DNA from: Sphingopyxis italica
GTDB taxonomy: Bacteria > Pseudomonadota > Alphaproteobacteria > Sphingomonadales > Sphingomonadaceae
Direction of reading: 5' to 3'
NCBI RefSeq assembly: GCF_011926545.1
Contig: NZ_JAATIT010000001.1
Location: 62,001 to 126,000, forward strand
DNA: 64,000 nt
A model generated the notes under the pieces. That model was given only the letters and a program-made list of their open reading frames with translations, was not told the origin of the DNA and searched no databases. Of this stretch, positions 25,944 through 35,246 are shown one piece after another. Each line of letters opens with the position of its first letter. Position 1 is the first letter of the stretch. A program made the position numbers and the translations under genes.

Positions 25944-28900
25944 TTAGAAGTTGAGCCGCACGCCGAGCTGGTAGCGGCGGTCGTTCCTGAACCAGGCGTT
26001 CGGCTTGAGCGTACCGTCGCCGTCGACCTGCTGCATCAGCACGGTGTCGGTGCCGAGCAGGTTGGTGCCCTCCAGAACGAACTCGATATTCGCCGTCGCG
26101 CGCAGGCGAAGCGAGGCATCGAGATAGCCCGTGCTCTTTTGCCAGATCGGAAAGCCGACACAGCAATCGATCGCGGTCACCAGATATTTGGAGCGCCAGT
26201 TATAGGCGACGCGCGCCGATACCGGGCCTTTCTCATACATGCCGACAAGGTTGTAGCTGTGCTTCGAAATGCCCTCGAGCGCTTTGGCCTTTACCGTGCT
26301 GTCCTCATAGGTCAGGCCGCCGCCCGCCGTTCCGCCCGCGGTTTCGTTGGTCAAATTGACCGTCTCGATCCCGTCGTTCTTCACATAGGTGTAGTTCGCC
26401 TGCACCCCGAAGCCGTCGAACGGGGCCGGCAGGAAGTCGAAGAAGGTCTGGAAAGCGAATTCGGCGCCATAGATGCTCGCGCCATCGCCATTGACCGGCC
26501 GGTTGACGCGGACGTCCTCGGTCACCCCGTTGTTCGTCACCTCGAGGTTGAATTGGCCCGCCTGAATATAATCGTAGAATTTCTTGTAGAAGCCTGTCGC
26601 GGTGAACGAACTCGACCGGCCGAAATAATATTCAAGCGTGAGGTCGAACTGGTCGGCCGTCATCGGCTTGAGCCCCGGATTGCCCGATTGGCCGGTATAT
26701 TGCCAGTCATAGGCGATCGCATTGCCATCCTCGTCGCGCGTGACATTCGGGTCCGAAAAATCATTGAGGTTCGGCGTCAGCCGGTTCACCGTCAGGAAGT
26801 TGCGGAGCAAGCCGAAATCGGGGCGCGACATCGCTCGCGAATAAGCGAAGCGCGATACCAGCTTGTCGGTCAGGTCGAACTTGATGTTGAAGCTGGGCAA
26901 AGCGTGGAAATGGTTGACCTTGGTCGTGTCGGCAACGGTCGCGCCGTTGCCGAAATCAATCTCCTGCTGCGTGACGACGCAGCCCGATGATGCCGTTGGG
27001 CGCGGCGGCGGGCCGGGATCGGTCCCTTCCTCGCAAAGAAGCCCGGTCGGCGTGAAGGGAACGGGCAAGGTGGTCGCGCCCACCGTATCGTCGCGCGTCC
27101 AGATCAGGCGGACGCCGACGTTGCCCGAGACGGGGATACCCCCGATGGCGAGGCTGTCGCCGCCGAACTTCGCCATCGCATAGGTGGCGATGGTGCGCTC
27201 GCTGACCCGGTGGACTTCGCTCGGGAAATAGCAGCCGAAGGCCTTTTCGATCGTTTCAGCGCCGCGATAGCCCTCGCCCGAACAGACGGGATAATAATCG
27301 CCGACACCGATCGACGGACGCCCGAGCGCCGCCGCAAGCTGTTCGCGGTTCGACAGCATGTCCATGTTGAAAAAGGCGAAGCTGTTGTGATTGATCTGGT
27401 TGCCGGCGAAAAAATCGCCGCCGAAGGTGTGGAGCCCGTTGGTGCCCGGCGCATAGGCGGGGCTGTCGATGTTGAAATAGGGCGCCTGCGTATAGGTCCA
27501 GTTGTTCGAAATATTCGCCCAGTTATAGGCGCCCCAGCGCACCGTCTGGTCACGGTCGGCGTAGCGTGCGCCGACCTTGATCGCGTCGAGCCAGCCCGAA
27601 TCGACGTCATATTCGACGTCGGCGCGGAAGGCGACTTCCTGACCGTCGCTGTCCTCGGTGTGATCGGTGACCGCGTAATAATGGTAGTTGTTGGGGTTGT
27701 TCAGCCCGCCGTCCGACAGATTGATATTTTCGGCCTGGTTGGGCAGGAATTCGAGGCGCGGATATTTGCCCGTCAGGTCGACAAAGGTGTCGGCATAGGT
27801 GCGCGAAGTGACCGACGCGTTGTAGTTGCTGACGCTGGCGTCGACATATTGACCGTCGAGCGTGACGCGCAGCCGGTCCGAAACATCCCAGCGGAAATTG
27901 AGGCCGAAATCCTGTGTGATCTGCTTGTTCTTGAGCGCGTTCGCGGCGGTGTCGACCTGCGGCGCGCGTTGTTGCGGGACGCAGCCCTCCCACCCGTAGC
28001 AGCGATTGAAGAAGGCCTCGCCATCCTCGTTGACGCCCAACCCCAGATTGGCGTCGCCTTCGCCGACATAGGGACGCGGCGCCGACCACCAGCCGCTGAG
28101 GAAATTGCCGTCGTCGTCGAACTGGAAGGGCGCGGTGCCGGTCAACGGGTTCACAAGCGTCGGGTCGGTGACCTGATAGTCGCTCGGCTGGCCGTAGATG
28201 CTGAACGCGCTCGAGTAGATCGCATGTTCGCGCCAGCTGTTGTTATATTGCGAGCGCAGATACTGGCCGGTCAGTTCCATGTCGCCATCGTTCGAGCGCC
28301 ACTGGAAGGCGGCCGAGACGCCGTAGCGTTTGCGGTCATATTCATTGTCGCGCATGTAGATGCCGCTGGGGATATATTGCTTCCCCGGGCCGAACACGCC
28401 GTCGAAGATCGCCATACGGTCGAACTGGATGCCCTGGCTCGCGGTGACCGCGTGCGAATAGGCGCCGCTGAGCATCAGCCCGATCTCGCCGATCCCGGTC
28501 TGCCAGCGATCCGAAATGATCCCCGAGATTTCGGGCGTCGATTTCTCGGCGATGTCGCCATAGGTGTTCTTGATCGAGATCGAAATGAGGCGGCCGTCCT
28601 GATCGAAGGGCACGCGCGTGCGAAGATTGACCGTGCCGGCGATGCCACCCTCGATCATGTCGGCGGTCTGGTTCTTGTAGGTGTCGATGCCGCCCAAGAG
28701 TTCGGGCGAGATGTCCTGCCACGACAGGCCGCGCGAGCTGTTCGCGCTGAAGGTATCGCGGCCGTTGAATTCGGAACGCACCTGGTTGAGGCCGCGGATG
28801 ACGACCCCCGACGGCTCGGCGGAAAAGTGCGACGTGTCGTCGGTGCCCGCGAAGCGGATGACGGTGATGCCGGGAACGCGCTGCAGCGCTTCGGCGACCG

Positions 28901-29165
28901 ACTTGTCGGGGAAGGAGCCGATATCCTCCGCCGTGATCGAATCGACGACGGTGTCGGCGTTGCGTTTACGGTTCTGCGCCGATTCGAGGTTGGCGCGGAT
29001 GCCGGTGACGACGATGTCATCGGGTTTTTCCTCATCCGCCGATACCGGCACGGTGCTTTCCTGCGCCGCGGCGGGAAGGATCATCGCGCTCGCCAATGCC
29101 GCCCCGCAGATCCCCTGGAGCAGGCTATGGCGAATCCGATATGTCTTGGCAGGCCCCTTAAGCAT
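25944..29165 (-). CDS. TonB-dependent receptor of the GlcNAc/chitin locus
   Basis: The 1073-residue receptor has a signal sequence (RIRHSLLQGICGAALASAMILPAAAQ) and a TonB box (KPDDIVVTGIRANLESAQNRKRNADTVVD region). Its plug carries VAEALQRVPGITV and VVIRGLNQVRSEFNGRD, and the barrel ends RRYQLGVRLNF. The length above 1000 and the TGIRANLESAQNRKR start are typical of the carbohydrate-type (CUT locus) receptors of Caulobacter and Xanthomonas, such as those for chitooligosaccharides. I chose the ATG at 29165 because GGGGGA precedes it by about eight bases. It heads the operon with the halogenase genes and is divergent from nagX. Confidence 0.9.
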   Translation of the reverse strand: MLKGPAKTYRIRHSLLQGICGAALASAMILPAAAQESTVPVSADEEKPDDIVVTGIRANLESAQNRKRNADTVVDSITAEDIGSFPDKSVAEALQRVPGITVIRFAGTDDTSHFSAEPSGVVIRGLNQVRSEFNGRDTFSANSSRGLSWQDISPELLGGIDTYKNQTADMIEGGIAGTVNLRTRVPFDQDGRLISISIKNTYGDIAEKSTPEISGIISDRWQTGIGEIGLMLSGAYSHAVTASQGIQFDRMAIFDGVFGPGKQYIPSGIYMRDNEYDRKRYGVSAAFQWRSNDGDMELTGQYLRSQYNNSWREHAIYSSAFSIYGQPSDYQVTDPTLVNPLTGTAPFQFDDDGNFLSGWWSAPRPYVGEGDANLGLGVNEDGEAFFNRCYGWEGCVPQQRAPQVDTAANALKNKQITQDFGLNFRWDVSDRLRVTLDGQYVDASVSNYNASVTSRTYADTFVDLTGKYPRLEFLPNQAENINLSDGGLNNPNNYHYYAVTDHTEDSDGQEVAFRADVEYDVDSGWLDAIKVGARYADRDQTVRWGAYNWANISNNWTYTQAPYFNIDSPAYAPGTNGLHTFGGDFFAGNQINHNSFAFFNMDMLSNREQLAAALGRPSIGVGDYYPVCSGEGYRGAETIEKAFGCYFPSEVHRVSERTIATYAMAKFGGDSLAIGGIPVSGNVGVRLIWTRDDTVGATTLPVPFTPTGLLCEEGTDPGPPPRPTASSGCVVTQQEIDFGNGATVADTTKVNHFHALPSFNIKFDLTDKLVSRFAYSRAMSRPDFGLLRNFLTVNRLTPNLNDFSDPNVTRDEDGNAIAYDWQYTGQSGNPGLKPMTADQFDLTLEYYFGRSSSFTATGFYKKFYDYIQAGQFNLEVTNNGVTEDVRVNRPVNGDGASIYGAEFAFQTFFDFLPAPFDGFGVQANYTYVKNDGIETVNLTNETAGGTAGGGLTYEDSTVKAKALEGISKHSYNLVGMYEKGPVSARVAYNWRSKYLVTAIDCCVGFPIWQKSTGYLDASLRLRATANIEFVLEGTNLLGTDTVLMQQVDGDGTLKPNAWFRNDRRYQLGVRLNF

Positions 29166-29215
29166 TTTATTTTTCCCCCATCCCAATCCGGTCCAGATTG
29201 CCTTCCCACAATCTT

Positions 29216-29250
29216 TATAAGACCAATTGCGTCCTTAGACTATTACCAAT
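29216..29250. promoter_or_regulatory. Two candidate NagR half-sites between TBDR and nagX
   Basis: On the minus strand ATTGGTCTTAT (about 29217-29227) and ATTGGTAATAG (29240-29250) lie 23 bases apart in the divergent region. Both match the ATTGGT core seen at the nagR and nagB promoters. TATAAA on the minus strand next to the first copy could be the -10 of the TBDR promoter. A plus-strand pair, TTGCGT (29227) and TAGACT (29250), is a possible nagX promoter. Confidence 0.4.
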
Positions 29251-29341
29251 AGACTACAAATCCAACGCGCTGTCCATGGCGAATTTATGGCAGCGCCCAA
29301 ATGTTGCCCGAGGGGGCGATGGCGACCGGGGAGGAAAAGCC

Positions 29342-30424
29342 ATGCGATTGATTTCACTCGACGTGCTGCGGGGGCTGACCGTCGCCGGGATGATTTTGGT
29401 GAATTCGGCCGCAGCGATGAAATATGGCGCCGAAGCCGATGTCGCGCCGATCCTGCTGCATGTGAGCTGGGACGGGCTCACTCTCGCCGACCTGGTTTTT
29501 CCGGGCTTTTTGACGATGGTCGGCATCGCCATCCCCTTTTCGATGCGTGATGCGAAATTCGATTCGGCGCAGCGCAGCCACATCTTTGGCCGCACCGGCC
29601 GTCTGCTGCTGCTGGGCTTCATCCTCAGCAATCTTTACTGGTTCACCAGCTTCGCCTCGGGCGACTGGCGCCTGTTCGGCGTGCTCCAGCGGATCGGGCT
29701 CGTCTATTGCGCGTGCGCACTGCTGTTCCTGCTCGCGGGGCCGCGCGCGCGGCTGATCCTCGCGGCGGCGATCCTCGCGCTCTATTGGCCGCTCGCGCTG
29801 CTCCCGTCGCTTGACGGGCTCGCGACCGACATCTGGGTGCGCGGGCATAATTTCGTCGCCTCGGTCGACCGGCTGATGCTCGGCAACCATCTCTATGTGA
29901 AGGGGCCCGAAGGCTATGATCCGGAGGGGATTTTGGGCACCTTGCCAGCAATCGCCCAAGGCCTGATCGGGGTCGCGATCGGCGAGTTGCTGATCCGCCG
30001 ACAAGGGCCGGCGGCGCGGCAACTCGCGATGATCGGCGCGGCGATGCTGATCATCGGCGGCATCTGGAGCCTTGCCTTCCCGATCGTGAAGGACATCTGG
30101 TCGAGCAGCTTCGTGCTCGTCACCAGCGGCATCACCGTCCTCGCGCTCGCGCTGCTGCATCACTGGCTCGACCGCGAAGGCCGCAAGGCCGGGATCGCCG
30201 CGACCGCGATGCTGGCGTTCGGCGCCAATGCGATCGCGGCCTATACGCTGCATCAGGTGACGGCGGGCGTGGTGACGTGGGATCTGCTGCTCCTGCCCTT
30301 TCGCGCGCTGCGCGAGACGCTGGGCGATCCGGTCGCCTCGCTGTTGCCCATCCTCCTTTATATGCTGTTGATCTGGGGCGCGATGGAATGGCTGCGCCGC
30401 AAGGGCTGGATCATCAAAATCTGA
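29342..30424 (+). CDS. nagX: NagX-like membrane protein (HGSNAT/DUF5009 family)
   Basis: The 360-residue protein has about ten transmembrane segments and starts with RLISLDVLRGLTVAGMILVN, the signature of the heparan-alpha-glucosaminide N-acetyltransferase-like family. In proteobacterial GlcNAc regulons this family is called NagX and is thought to act in the inner membrane on amino sugars, perhaps transacetylating glucosamine units. The start ATG at 29342 follows GGAGGAAAAG; an in-frame ATG at 29278 lacks a ribosome binding site. The gene is followed by nagB-II, nagA and the PTS genes, which supports a role in the same pathway. Confidence 0.88.
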   Translation: MRLISLDVLRGLTVAGMILVNSAAAMKYGAEADVAPILLHVSWDGLTLADLVFPGFLTMVGIAIPFSMRDAKFDSAQRSHIFGRTGRLLLLGFILSNLYWFTSFASGDWRLFGVLQRIGLVYCACALLFLLAGPRARLILAAAILALYWPLALLPSLDGLATDIWVRGHNFVASVDRLMLGNHLYVKGPEGYDPEGILGTLPAIAQGLIGVAIGELLIRRQGPAARQLAMIGAAMLIIGGIWSLAFPIVKDIWSSSFVLVTSGITVLALALLHHWLDREGRKAGIAATAMLAFGANAIAAYTLHQVTAGVVTWDLLLLPFRALRETLGDPVASLLPILLYMLLIWGAMEWLRRKGWIIKI

Positions 30425-30442
30425 TCCGCCCAAACATACCTC

Positions 30443-30476
30443 TTGATGAGACATATATAACCTATATAATACCAAT
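30443..30476 (+). promoter_or_regulatory. nagB operon promoter with candidate NagR site
   Basis: TTGATG (30443-30448) and a consensus TATAAT (30465-30470) are 16 bases apart and lie 50 bases before the nagB ATG. TAATACCAAT (30467-30476, complement ATTGGTATTA) overlaps the -10 and the expected start point, an ideal position for repression by NagR. Confidence 0.6.
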
Positions 30477-30519
30477 GACCGGATGGCTTCACGTCGTCCG
30501 ATCCGGAGACAGATCGACG

Positions 30520-31551
30520 ATGCCGAACGCCGCAATAGACGGACGAACGACGCTGATGGAGCGGGAAGCCGGAGAGGCGGCGGCGGCGGTCGCCGCGATG
30601 CTGGCGGCGAATCGCGACGCGTTCATCGCCATCGGACGGCGCCTGCGCGCCTCGCCCCCCGTCGCGGTCGTGACCTGCGCGCGCGGGTCGTCGGACCATG
30701 CGGCGACCTATGCCAAATATCTGATCGAGACGATGACGGGGACGCCGACCGCGTCGGCCGCGCTGTCGATCGCGTCGCTTTACGATGCGCCCGCGGTCGC
30801 CGGGAATCGCCTGTGCCTCGCCGTATCACAGTCGGGGAAAAGCCCCGACCTGCTAGCGGCGGTCGAACAGCAGCGCGATGCCGGCGCCTTTGTCGTCGCG
30901 CTCGTCAATGCCGAGGGTTCGCCGCTCGCGGCCCTCGCCGATGTGGTGATCCCGCTCTCCGCCGGCGTCGAACGCTCGGTCGCTGCAACCAAATCCTATA
31001 TCGCCTCTCTGGCGGCAATCGCCGCGCTCGTCGCCGCATGGGCCGAGGACGACGCGCTCGAAGCGGCGCTGACCGCCCTGCCCGGCCAGCTCGAGCAGGC
31101 GTTCGCACTCGACTGGTTGCCGGCGGTCGCGGCGTTTCGGGGCGCGACCAATTTGTTCGTGCTCGGCCGGGGCTATGGGCTCGGCGTCGCGCAGGAGGCC
31201 GCGCTCAAGTTCAAGGAAACCTCGGCGCTGCATGCCGAAAGCTTCAGCGCCGCCGAAGTGCGCCACGGGCCGATGGCGATCGTCGGCGACGCCTTTCACG
31301 TGCTGGCGTTCGGCGGCACCGACCGCGCGGCCGCCAGCGTGCGCGAAGCGGCGGCCGAGTTTCGCGGGCGCGGCGCGACGGTGCTGCTCGCCGATGGCGA
31401 CGGCGACCTGCCCGTCATCGCCGCGCACCCCGCGATCGAACCCGTGCTGATGATCCAGAGCTTTTATCGCATGGCGAGCGCGCTGGCGCTCGCGCGCGGC
31501 CAGGACCCCGACTCGCCACCGCACCTCAACAAGGTTACCGAGACTTTATGA
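30520..31551 (+). CDS. nagB: Glucosamine-6-phosphate deaminase, SIS type (NagB-II)
   Basis: The 343-residue protein has two SIS domains like the isomerase half of GlmS and the AgaS family. The first has CARGSSDHAATYAKY and AVSQSGKSPDLLAAV; the second has LGRGYGLGVAQEAALKFKETSALHAESFSAAEVRHGP. It lacks the glutaminase domain. Proteins of this type next to nagA are the alternative GlcN-6-P deaminase NagB-II, which gives fructose-6-P and ammonia. I chose the ATG at 30520 (GGAGAC upstream); the ATG at 30475 lies inside the promoter. The stop overlaps the nagA start (ATGA). Confidence 0.9.
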   Translation: MPNAAIDGRTTLMEREAGEAAAAVAAMLAANRDAFIAIGRRLRASPPVAVVTCARGSSDHAATYAKYLIETMTGTPTASAALSIASLYDAPAVAGNRLCLAVSQSGKSPDLLAAVEQQRDAGAFVVALVNAEGSPLAALADVVIPLSAGVERSVAATKSYIASLAAIAALVAAWAEDDALEAALTALPGQLEQAFALDWLPAVAAFRGATNLFVLGRGYGLGVAQEAALKFKETSALHAESFSAAEVRHGPMAIVGDAFHVLAFGGTDRAAASVREAAAEFRGRGATVLLADGDGDLPVIAAHPAIEPVLMIQSFYRMASALALARGQDPDSPPHLNKVTETL

Positions 31552-32714
31552 TCGTTCGTTTCCACAACGGCCGGATCGCGCTGCCGGGCGGCGCCGTCGA
31601 GGCTGCGGATCTGACCGTGACCGACGGCGTTCTCGCTGCGGTCTCGGATGCCGGCGGTGCGCCCGCCGACCGCGAGGTCGACCTGGAGGGCGGCTGGTTG
31701 CTGCCCGGCTTCGTCGATACGCAGGTCAACGGCGGCGGCGGGGTGCTGTTCAACGATCAGGTCGATGTCGCAGCCATCGCGGCGATCGGCGCTGCGCACG
31801 CGCGCTTCGGCACCACCGCCTTCCTGCCGACGCTGATCAGCGACACGCCCATGCAGATCGCCGCCGCGCTCGCCGCGGTCGACGCGGCGATCGAACAAGG
31901 CGTGCCGGGGGTCGTCGGCATCCATATCGAAGGCCCGTTCATCAACGAGGTGAAGCGCGGCATTCACGAAGCGCATCGCATCCGGCGGCTCGATACCGAG
32001 ATATTGGCGACGCTCACCGCGCCGCATCGCGGGCGCGTGATGCTGACGCTCGCGCCCGAATTGTGCGACGAGGAGGATATTCGCACCCTCGTCCGGCACG
32101 GCGTGATCGTCAGCGCGGGGCATAGCGACGCCACCTATGACGAAGCGCAGCGCGCGATCGGCGCGGGGCTGACCGGTTTCACGCACCTGTTCAATGCGAT
32201 GTCGCCGCTGCACCACCGCAATCCCGGCGCGGTCGGCGCGGCGTTCGATTCGGACAGCTATTGCGGGCTGATCGTCGACGACGTCCATCTGCATCCCGCC
32301 GTCGTGCGGCTCGCGGTGCACGCCAAGGGCAAGGACCGCATCATGCTGGTCACCGACGCGATGCCGAGCGTCGGCACCGACGTCAGCGAATTCACGCTGC
32401 AGGGCAAGCGCATCGCGGTGAAGGACGGCGTCTGCATATTCGAGGACGGCACGCTCGCGGGCACGCATCTCGACATGGCGTCGGCGCTGCGCAAGACGGT
32501 CGAAGTGACCGGTCTGCCGGTAACCGACGTGTCGGCGATGGCGAGCGCGACACCCGCCGCCTTCCTGTCGCTGCACGACCGCATCGGGTCGATCGCGCCG
32601 GGACAGCGCGCCGACTGGGTATGGCTGGATGCCGGCCTCGCCCCGCGCGCGACGTGGATTGGCGGCGGGATTGTTTCGGAATCGGCGCGGGATATGATCC
32701 AAGCCGCACAATGA
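31548..32714 (+). CDS. nagA: N-acetylglucosamine-6-phosphate deacetylase
   Basis: The 388-residue amidohydrolase shows the NagA motifs GFVDTQVNGGGGVLFND, the metal-binding Glu in GIHIEGPFIN, His in SAGHSDATYDEA and THLFNAMSPLHHRNPG, and the catalytic Asp in LVTDAMPSVG. It removes acetate from GlcNAc-6-P to give the substrate for NagB-II encoded just upstream, and the start is coupled to the nagB stop. The length is standard for the family. Confidence 0.95.
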   Translation: MIVRFHNGRIALPGGAVEAADLTVTDGVLAAVSDAGGAPADREVDLEGGWLLPGFVDTQVNGGGGVLFNDQVDVAAIAAIGAAHARFGTTAFLPTLISDTPMQIAAALAAVDAAIEQGVPGVVGIHIEGPFINEVKRGIHEAHRIRRLDTEILATLTAPHRGRVMLTLAPELCDEEDIRTLVRHGVIVSAGHSDATYDEAQRAIGAGLTGFTHLFNAMSPLHHRNPGAVGAAFDSDSYCGLIVDDVHLHPAVVRLAVHAKGKDRIMLVTDAMPSVGTDVSEFTLQGKRIAVKDGVCIFEDGTLAGTHLDMASALRKTVEVTGLPVTDVSAMASATPAAFLSLHDRIGSIAPGQRADWVWLDAGLAPRATWIGGGIVSESARDMIQAAQ

Positions 32715-32759
32715 CAAAGAAGCCGCGGGGAAGCGGCGGAAGTTTTGGGGATTAAATCG

Positions 32760-35246
32760 ATGAGCCTGATCATCACCTCTCCGCTCAGAGGGTGGGCGAC
32801 GACGCTGGACGACGTTCCCGATCCGGTCTTTGCCCAGCGGATGATGGGCGACGGGGTCGCGATCCAGCCGCTCGGCGATACCGTCGTCGCGCCGTTCGAC
32901 GGCGAGGTGGTGACGCTGCACGAAGCCGGCCACGCGGTTTCGCTGCGCAGCGCCGAGGGCGCCGAAGTGCTGATCCATGTCGGGCTCGATACGGTGATGC
33001 TGAAGGGCGAAGGCTTTACCCCGCTCGTCGTCGCCGGCGACACGGTATCGCGCGGCGACCCGCTGATCCGTTTCGACCTCGATGCCGTAGCCCTCGCCGC
33101 GACCAGTCTGATCACCCCGGTGATCGTCACCAATGCCGAAGCCTTTGCAATCAGCCGCCGCACGACCGACGCCGCGATCGGCGCGTGCGAGGCGTTGATG
33201 ACGCTGGTGCCGGTGCAGGCCGAAGCGCGCCGCCGGTCGGATGACGGGACGCTGGTCGAGCAGGCGGTAACGCTGTCGTTGCCGCACGGCATCCACGCGC
33301 GGCCGGCCGCGCGGATCGGCGAAGCGGCGCGCGGTTTCGAGGCCGACGTGCATCTGGTGAAGGGCGACAAGCGCGGCGATGCGCGGAGCACCGTCGCGCT
33401 GCTCGCGCTTGGCACCGCTTTCGGCGACGAGGTGGTCGTGCAAGCGCGCGGCGACGATGCCGAAGCGGCACTGGCGGCGATCGTCGCGCTGCTCGCGACC
33501 GACATGGGTGAGGCGCCGGCTGCGGCGACACCCGCCCCCTTGGCCGCGACCAATCCGCTGCGCGCGGGACAGATCGGCGGCGTGATCGCTTCGCCCGGCC
33601 TTGCCATGGGGCCGGCGGCGCGGCTGCGGCAAGCGGAGATTTCCGTCGTGCGCGAGGGCAACGGAGCTGCCGAAGAGCGCGCGGCGCTACTCGCGGCACG
33701 AAACGCGGTTCGCGCGCGGATCGCCGCGCGTGCCGACAGCGCGAGCGGCAGCATTGCGTCGGTGATGCAGGCGCATCTGGCGCTGATCGACGATCCCGAA
33801 CTGCTCGCAGGCGCGGAGAAGCGCATCGCCGAGGGATGCAGCGCCGGTTTCGCGTGGCGCGGCGCGATCCACAACCAGATCGACGCGATCCGCGCAACGG
33901 GCAACGCCCATCTGATCGAACGCACCGACGACCTGATCGACATCGAGCGGCAGATGCTCGCGACGCTGACCGGCACGGCGCTGGGCGAAGCGGCGGTTCC
34001 GGCGGGCGCGATCGTCGTGGCCGAGGATTTGTTGCCGTCGCAGCTCGTGACGCTGGCGGCGGCGAAGCCCGCAGGGCTGTGCCTCGCGCGCGGCGGTCCG
34101 ACGTCGCATGTCGCGATCCTCTGCGCGGGGATGGGCTTGCCTGCGCTCGTCGCGATGGGCGATGCGCTCGACGGCGTCGAAGACGGCACGCCGCTGCTGC
34201 TCGATGCTGAACTGGGCAACGCCACGGTGGCGCCCTCGCCCGCCGACACCGACGCTTTCGCGGCGCGGCTCGCGAAGCGCGACGCGCGGCGCGAAGCGGC
34301 GCGGGCGGCGGCGAAGGACGCGTGTCACAGCGCCGACGGCACGCGCATCGAAATTTTCGCCAACATCGGCAGCGTCGACGAAGCGCAGGCCGCCACCGCG
34401 CAGGGCGCCGAAGGATCGGGCCTCGTGCGCAGCGAGTTCCTGTTTCTGGGGCGCGAGACCGCGCCGTCGGAGGAGGAGCAGCACGCCGCCTACCAAGGGA
34501 TCGCCGACGCGCTGGCGGAGAGGCCGGTGATCGTCCGGCTGCTCGACATCGGCGGCGACAAGCCCGCCGCCTATATTCCGATCGACGCCGAGGAAAATCC
34601 GGCGCTCGGCCAGCGCGGCGTTCGCATCGCGCTCGCCCGGCCCGACCTCCTCGAAACGCAGCTTCGCGCGATCCTGCGCGTCGAACCCGCCGGGCAATGC
34701 AAGATCATGATCCCGATGGTCGCCAGCGTCGACGAGCTGCGGCAAGTGCGCGCCGTGGTCGAGCGGCTGCGCGGCGCGATGGGGATCGCGACGCCGGTCG
34801 AGGTCGGAGTAATGGTCGAAACCCCCGCCGCGGCGATGACCGCCGACCTGCTCGCCGCCGAGGCCGATTTCCTGTCGATCGGCACCAACGACCTGACCCA
34901 ATATGTGCTGGCGATGGATCGCGGCAATCCGACGGTCGCCGCCGGGGTCGACGCGATGCACCCCGCGGTGCTGCGGATGATCGGCGAGACCTGCCGCCTC
35001 GCCGCCGTTCACGGGCGCTGGGTGGGCGTCTGCGGCGGCCTTGCCTCCGACCCCGCGGCGCTGCCGATCCTGATCGGGCTGGGCGTCACCGAATTGTCGG
35101 CGGTGCCCGGATTCGTCGCCGAGGCGAAGCAGATCGTGCGCGGCCTGACCCTGGTCGAGGCGCGCGCGCACGCCGAGTTGGCGCTGCAATGCAAGTCGGC
35201 GGCGGAGGTTCGCGCGCTCGCCCGCGCGTTCGAGGAGACACGATGA
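32760..35246 (+). CDS. nagF: PTS multiphosphoryl protein IIA(Glc)-HPr-EI
   Basis: The 828-residue protein fuses three PTS modules. They are a glucose-type IIA (residues 1-150, His73 in LIHVGLDTVMLKGEGF), an HPr (about 160-245, His179 in LPHGIHARPAA) and enzyme I (about 260-828, His450 in ARGGPTSHVAIL). The EI module also has the PEP-binding segments IGTNDLTQYVLAMDR and VGVCGGLASDP. It carries phosphate from PEP to the IIB of the next gene. I start at the ATG at 32760. This fusion order is the NagF/FPr-like form found in Xanthomonas, Caulobacter and sphingomonad GlcNAc operons. Confidence 0.93.
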   Translation: MSLIITSPLRGWATTLDDVPDPVFAQRMMGDGVAIQPLGDTVVAPFDGEVVTLHEAGHAVSLRSAEGAEVLIHVGLDTVMLKGEGFTPLVVAGDTVSRGDPLIRFDLDAVALAATSLITPVIVTNAEAFAISRRTTDAAIGACEALMTLVPVQAEARRRSDDGTLVEQAVTLSLPHGIHARPAARIGEAARGFEADVHLVKGDKRGDARSTVALLALGTAFGDEVVVQARGDDAEAALAAIVALLATDMGEAPAAATPAPLAATNPLRAGQIGGVIASPGLAMGPAARLRQAEISVVREGNGAAEERAALLAARNAVRARIAARADSASGSIASVMQAHLALIDDPELLAGAEKRIAEGCSAGFAWRGAIHNQIDAIRATGNAHLIERTDDLIDIERQMLATLTGTALGEAAVPAGAIVVAEDLLPSQLVTLAAAKPAGLCLARGGPTSHVAILCAGMGLPALVAMGDALDGVEDGTPLLLDAELGNATVAPSPADTDAFAARLAKRDARREAARAAAKDACHSADGTRIEIFANIGSVDEAQAATAQGAEGSGLVRSEFLFLGRETAPSEEEQHAAYQGIADALAERPVIVRLLDIGGDKPAAYIPIDAEENPALGQRGVRIALARPDLLETQLRAILRVEPAGQCKIMIPMVASVDELRQVRAVVERLRGAMGIATPVEVGVMVETPAAAMTADLLAAEADFLSIGTNDLTQYVLAMDRGNPTVAAGVDAMHPAVLRMIGETCRLAAVHGRWVGVCGGLASDPAALPILIGLGVTELSAVPGFVAEAKQIVRGLTLVEARAHAELALQCKSAAEVRALARAFEETR

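Noticed and set aside
27210..29252. Plus-strand frame of 680 codons opposite the GlcNAc TBDR
   Set aside because: No recognisable domain; it is a shadow of the receptor's codon pattern.
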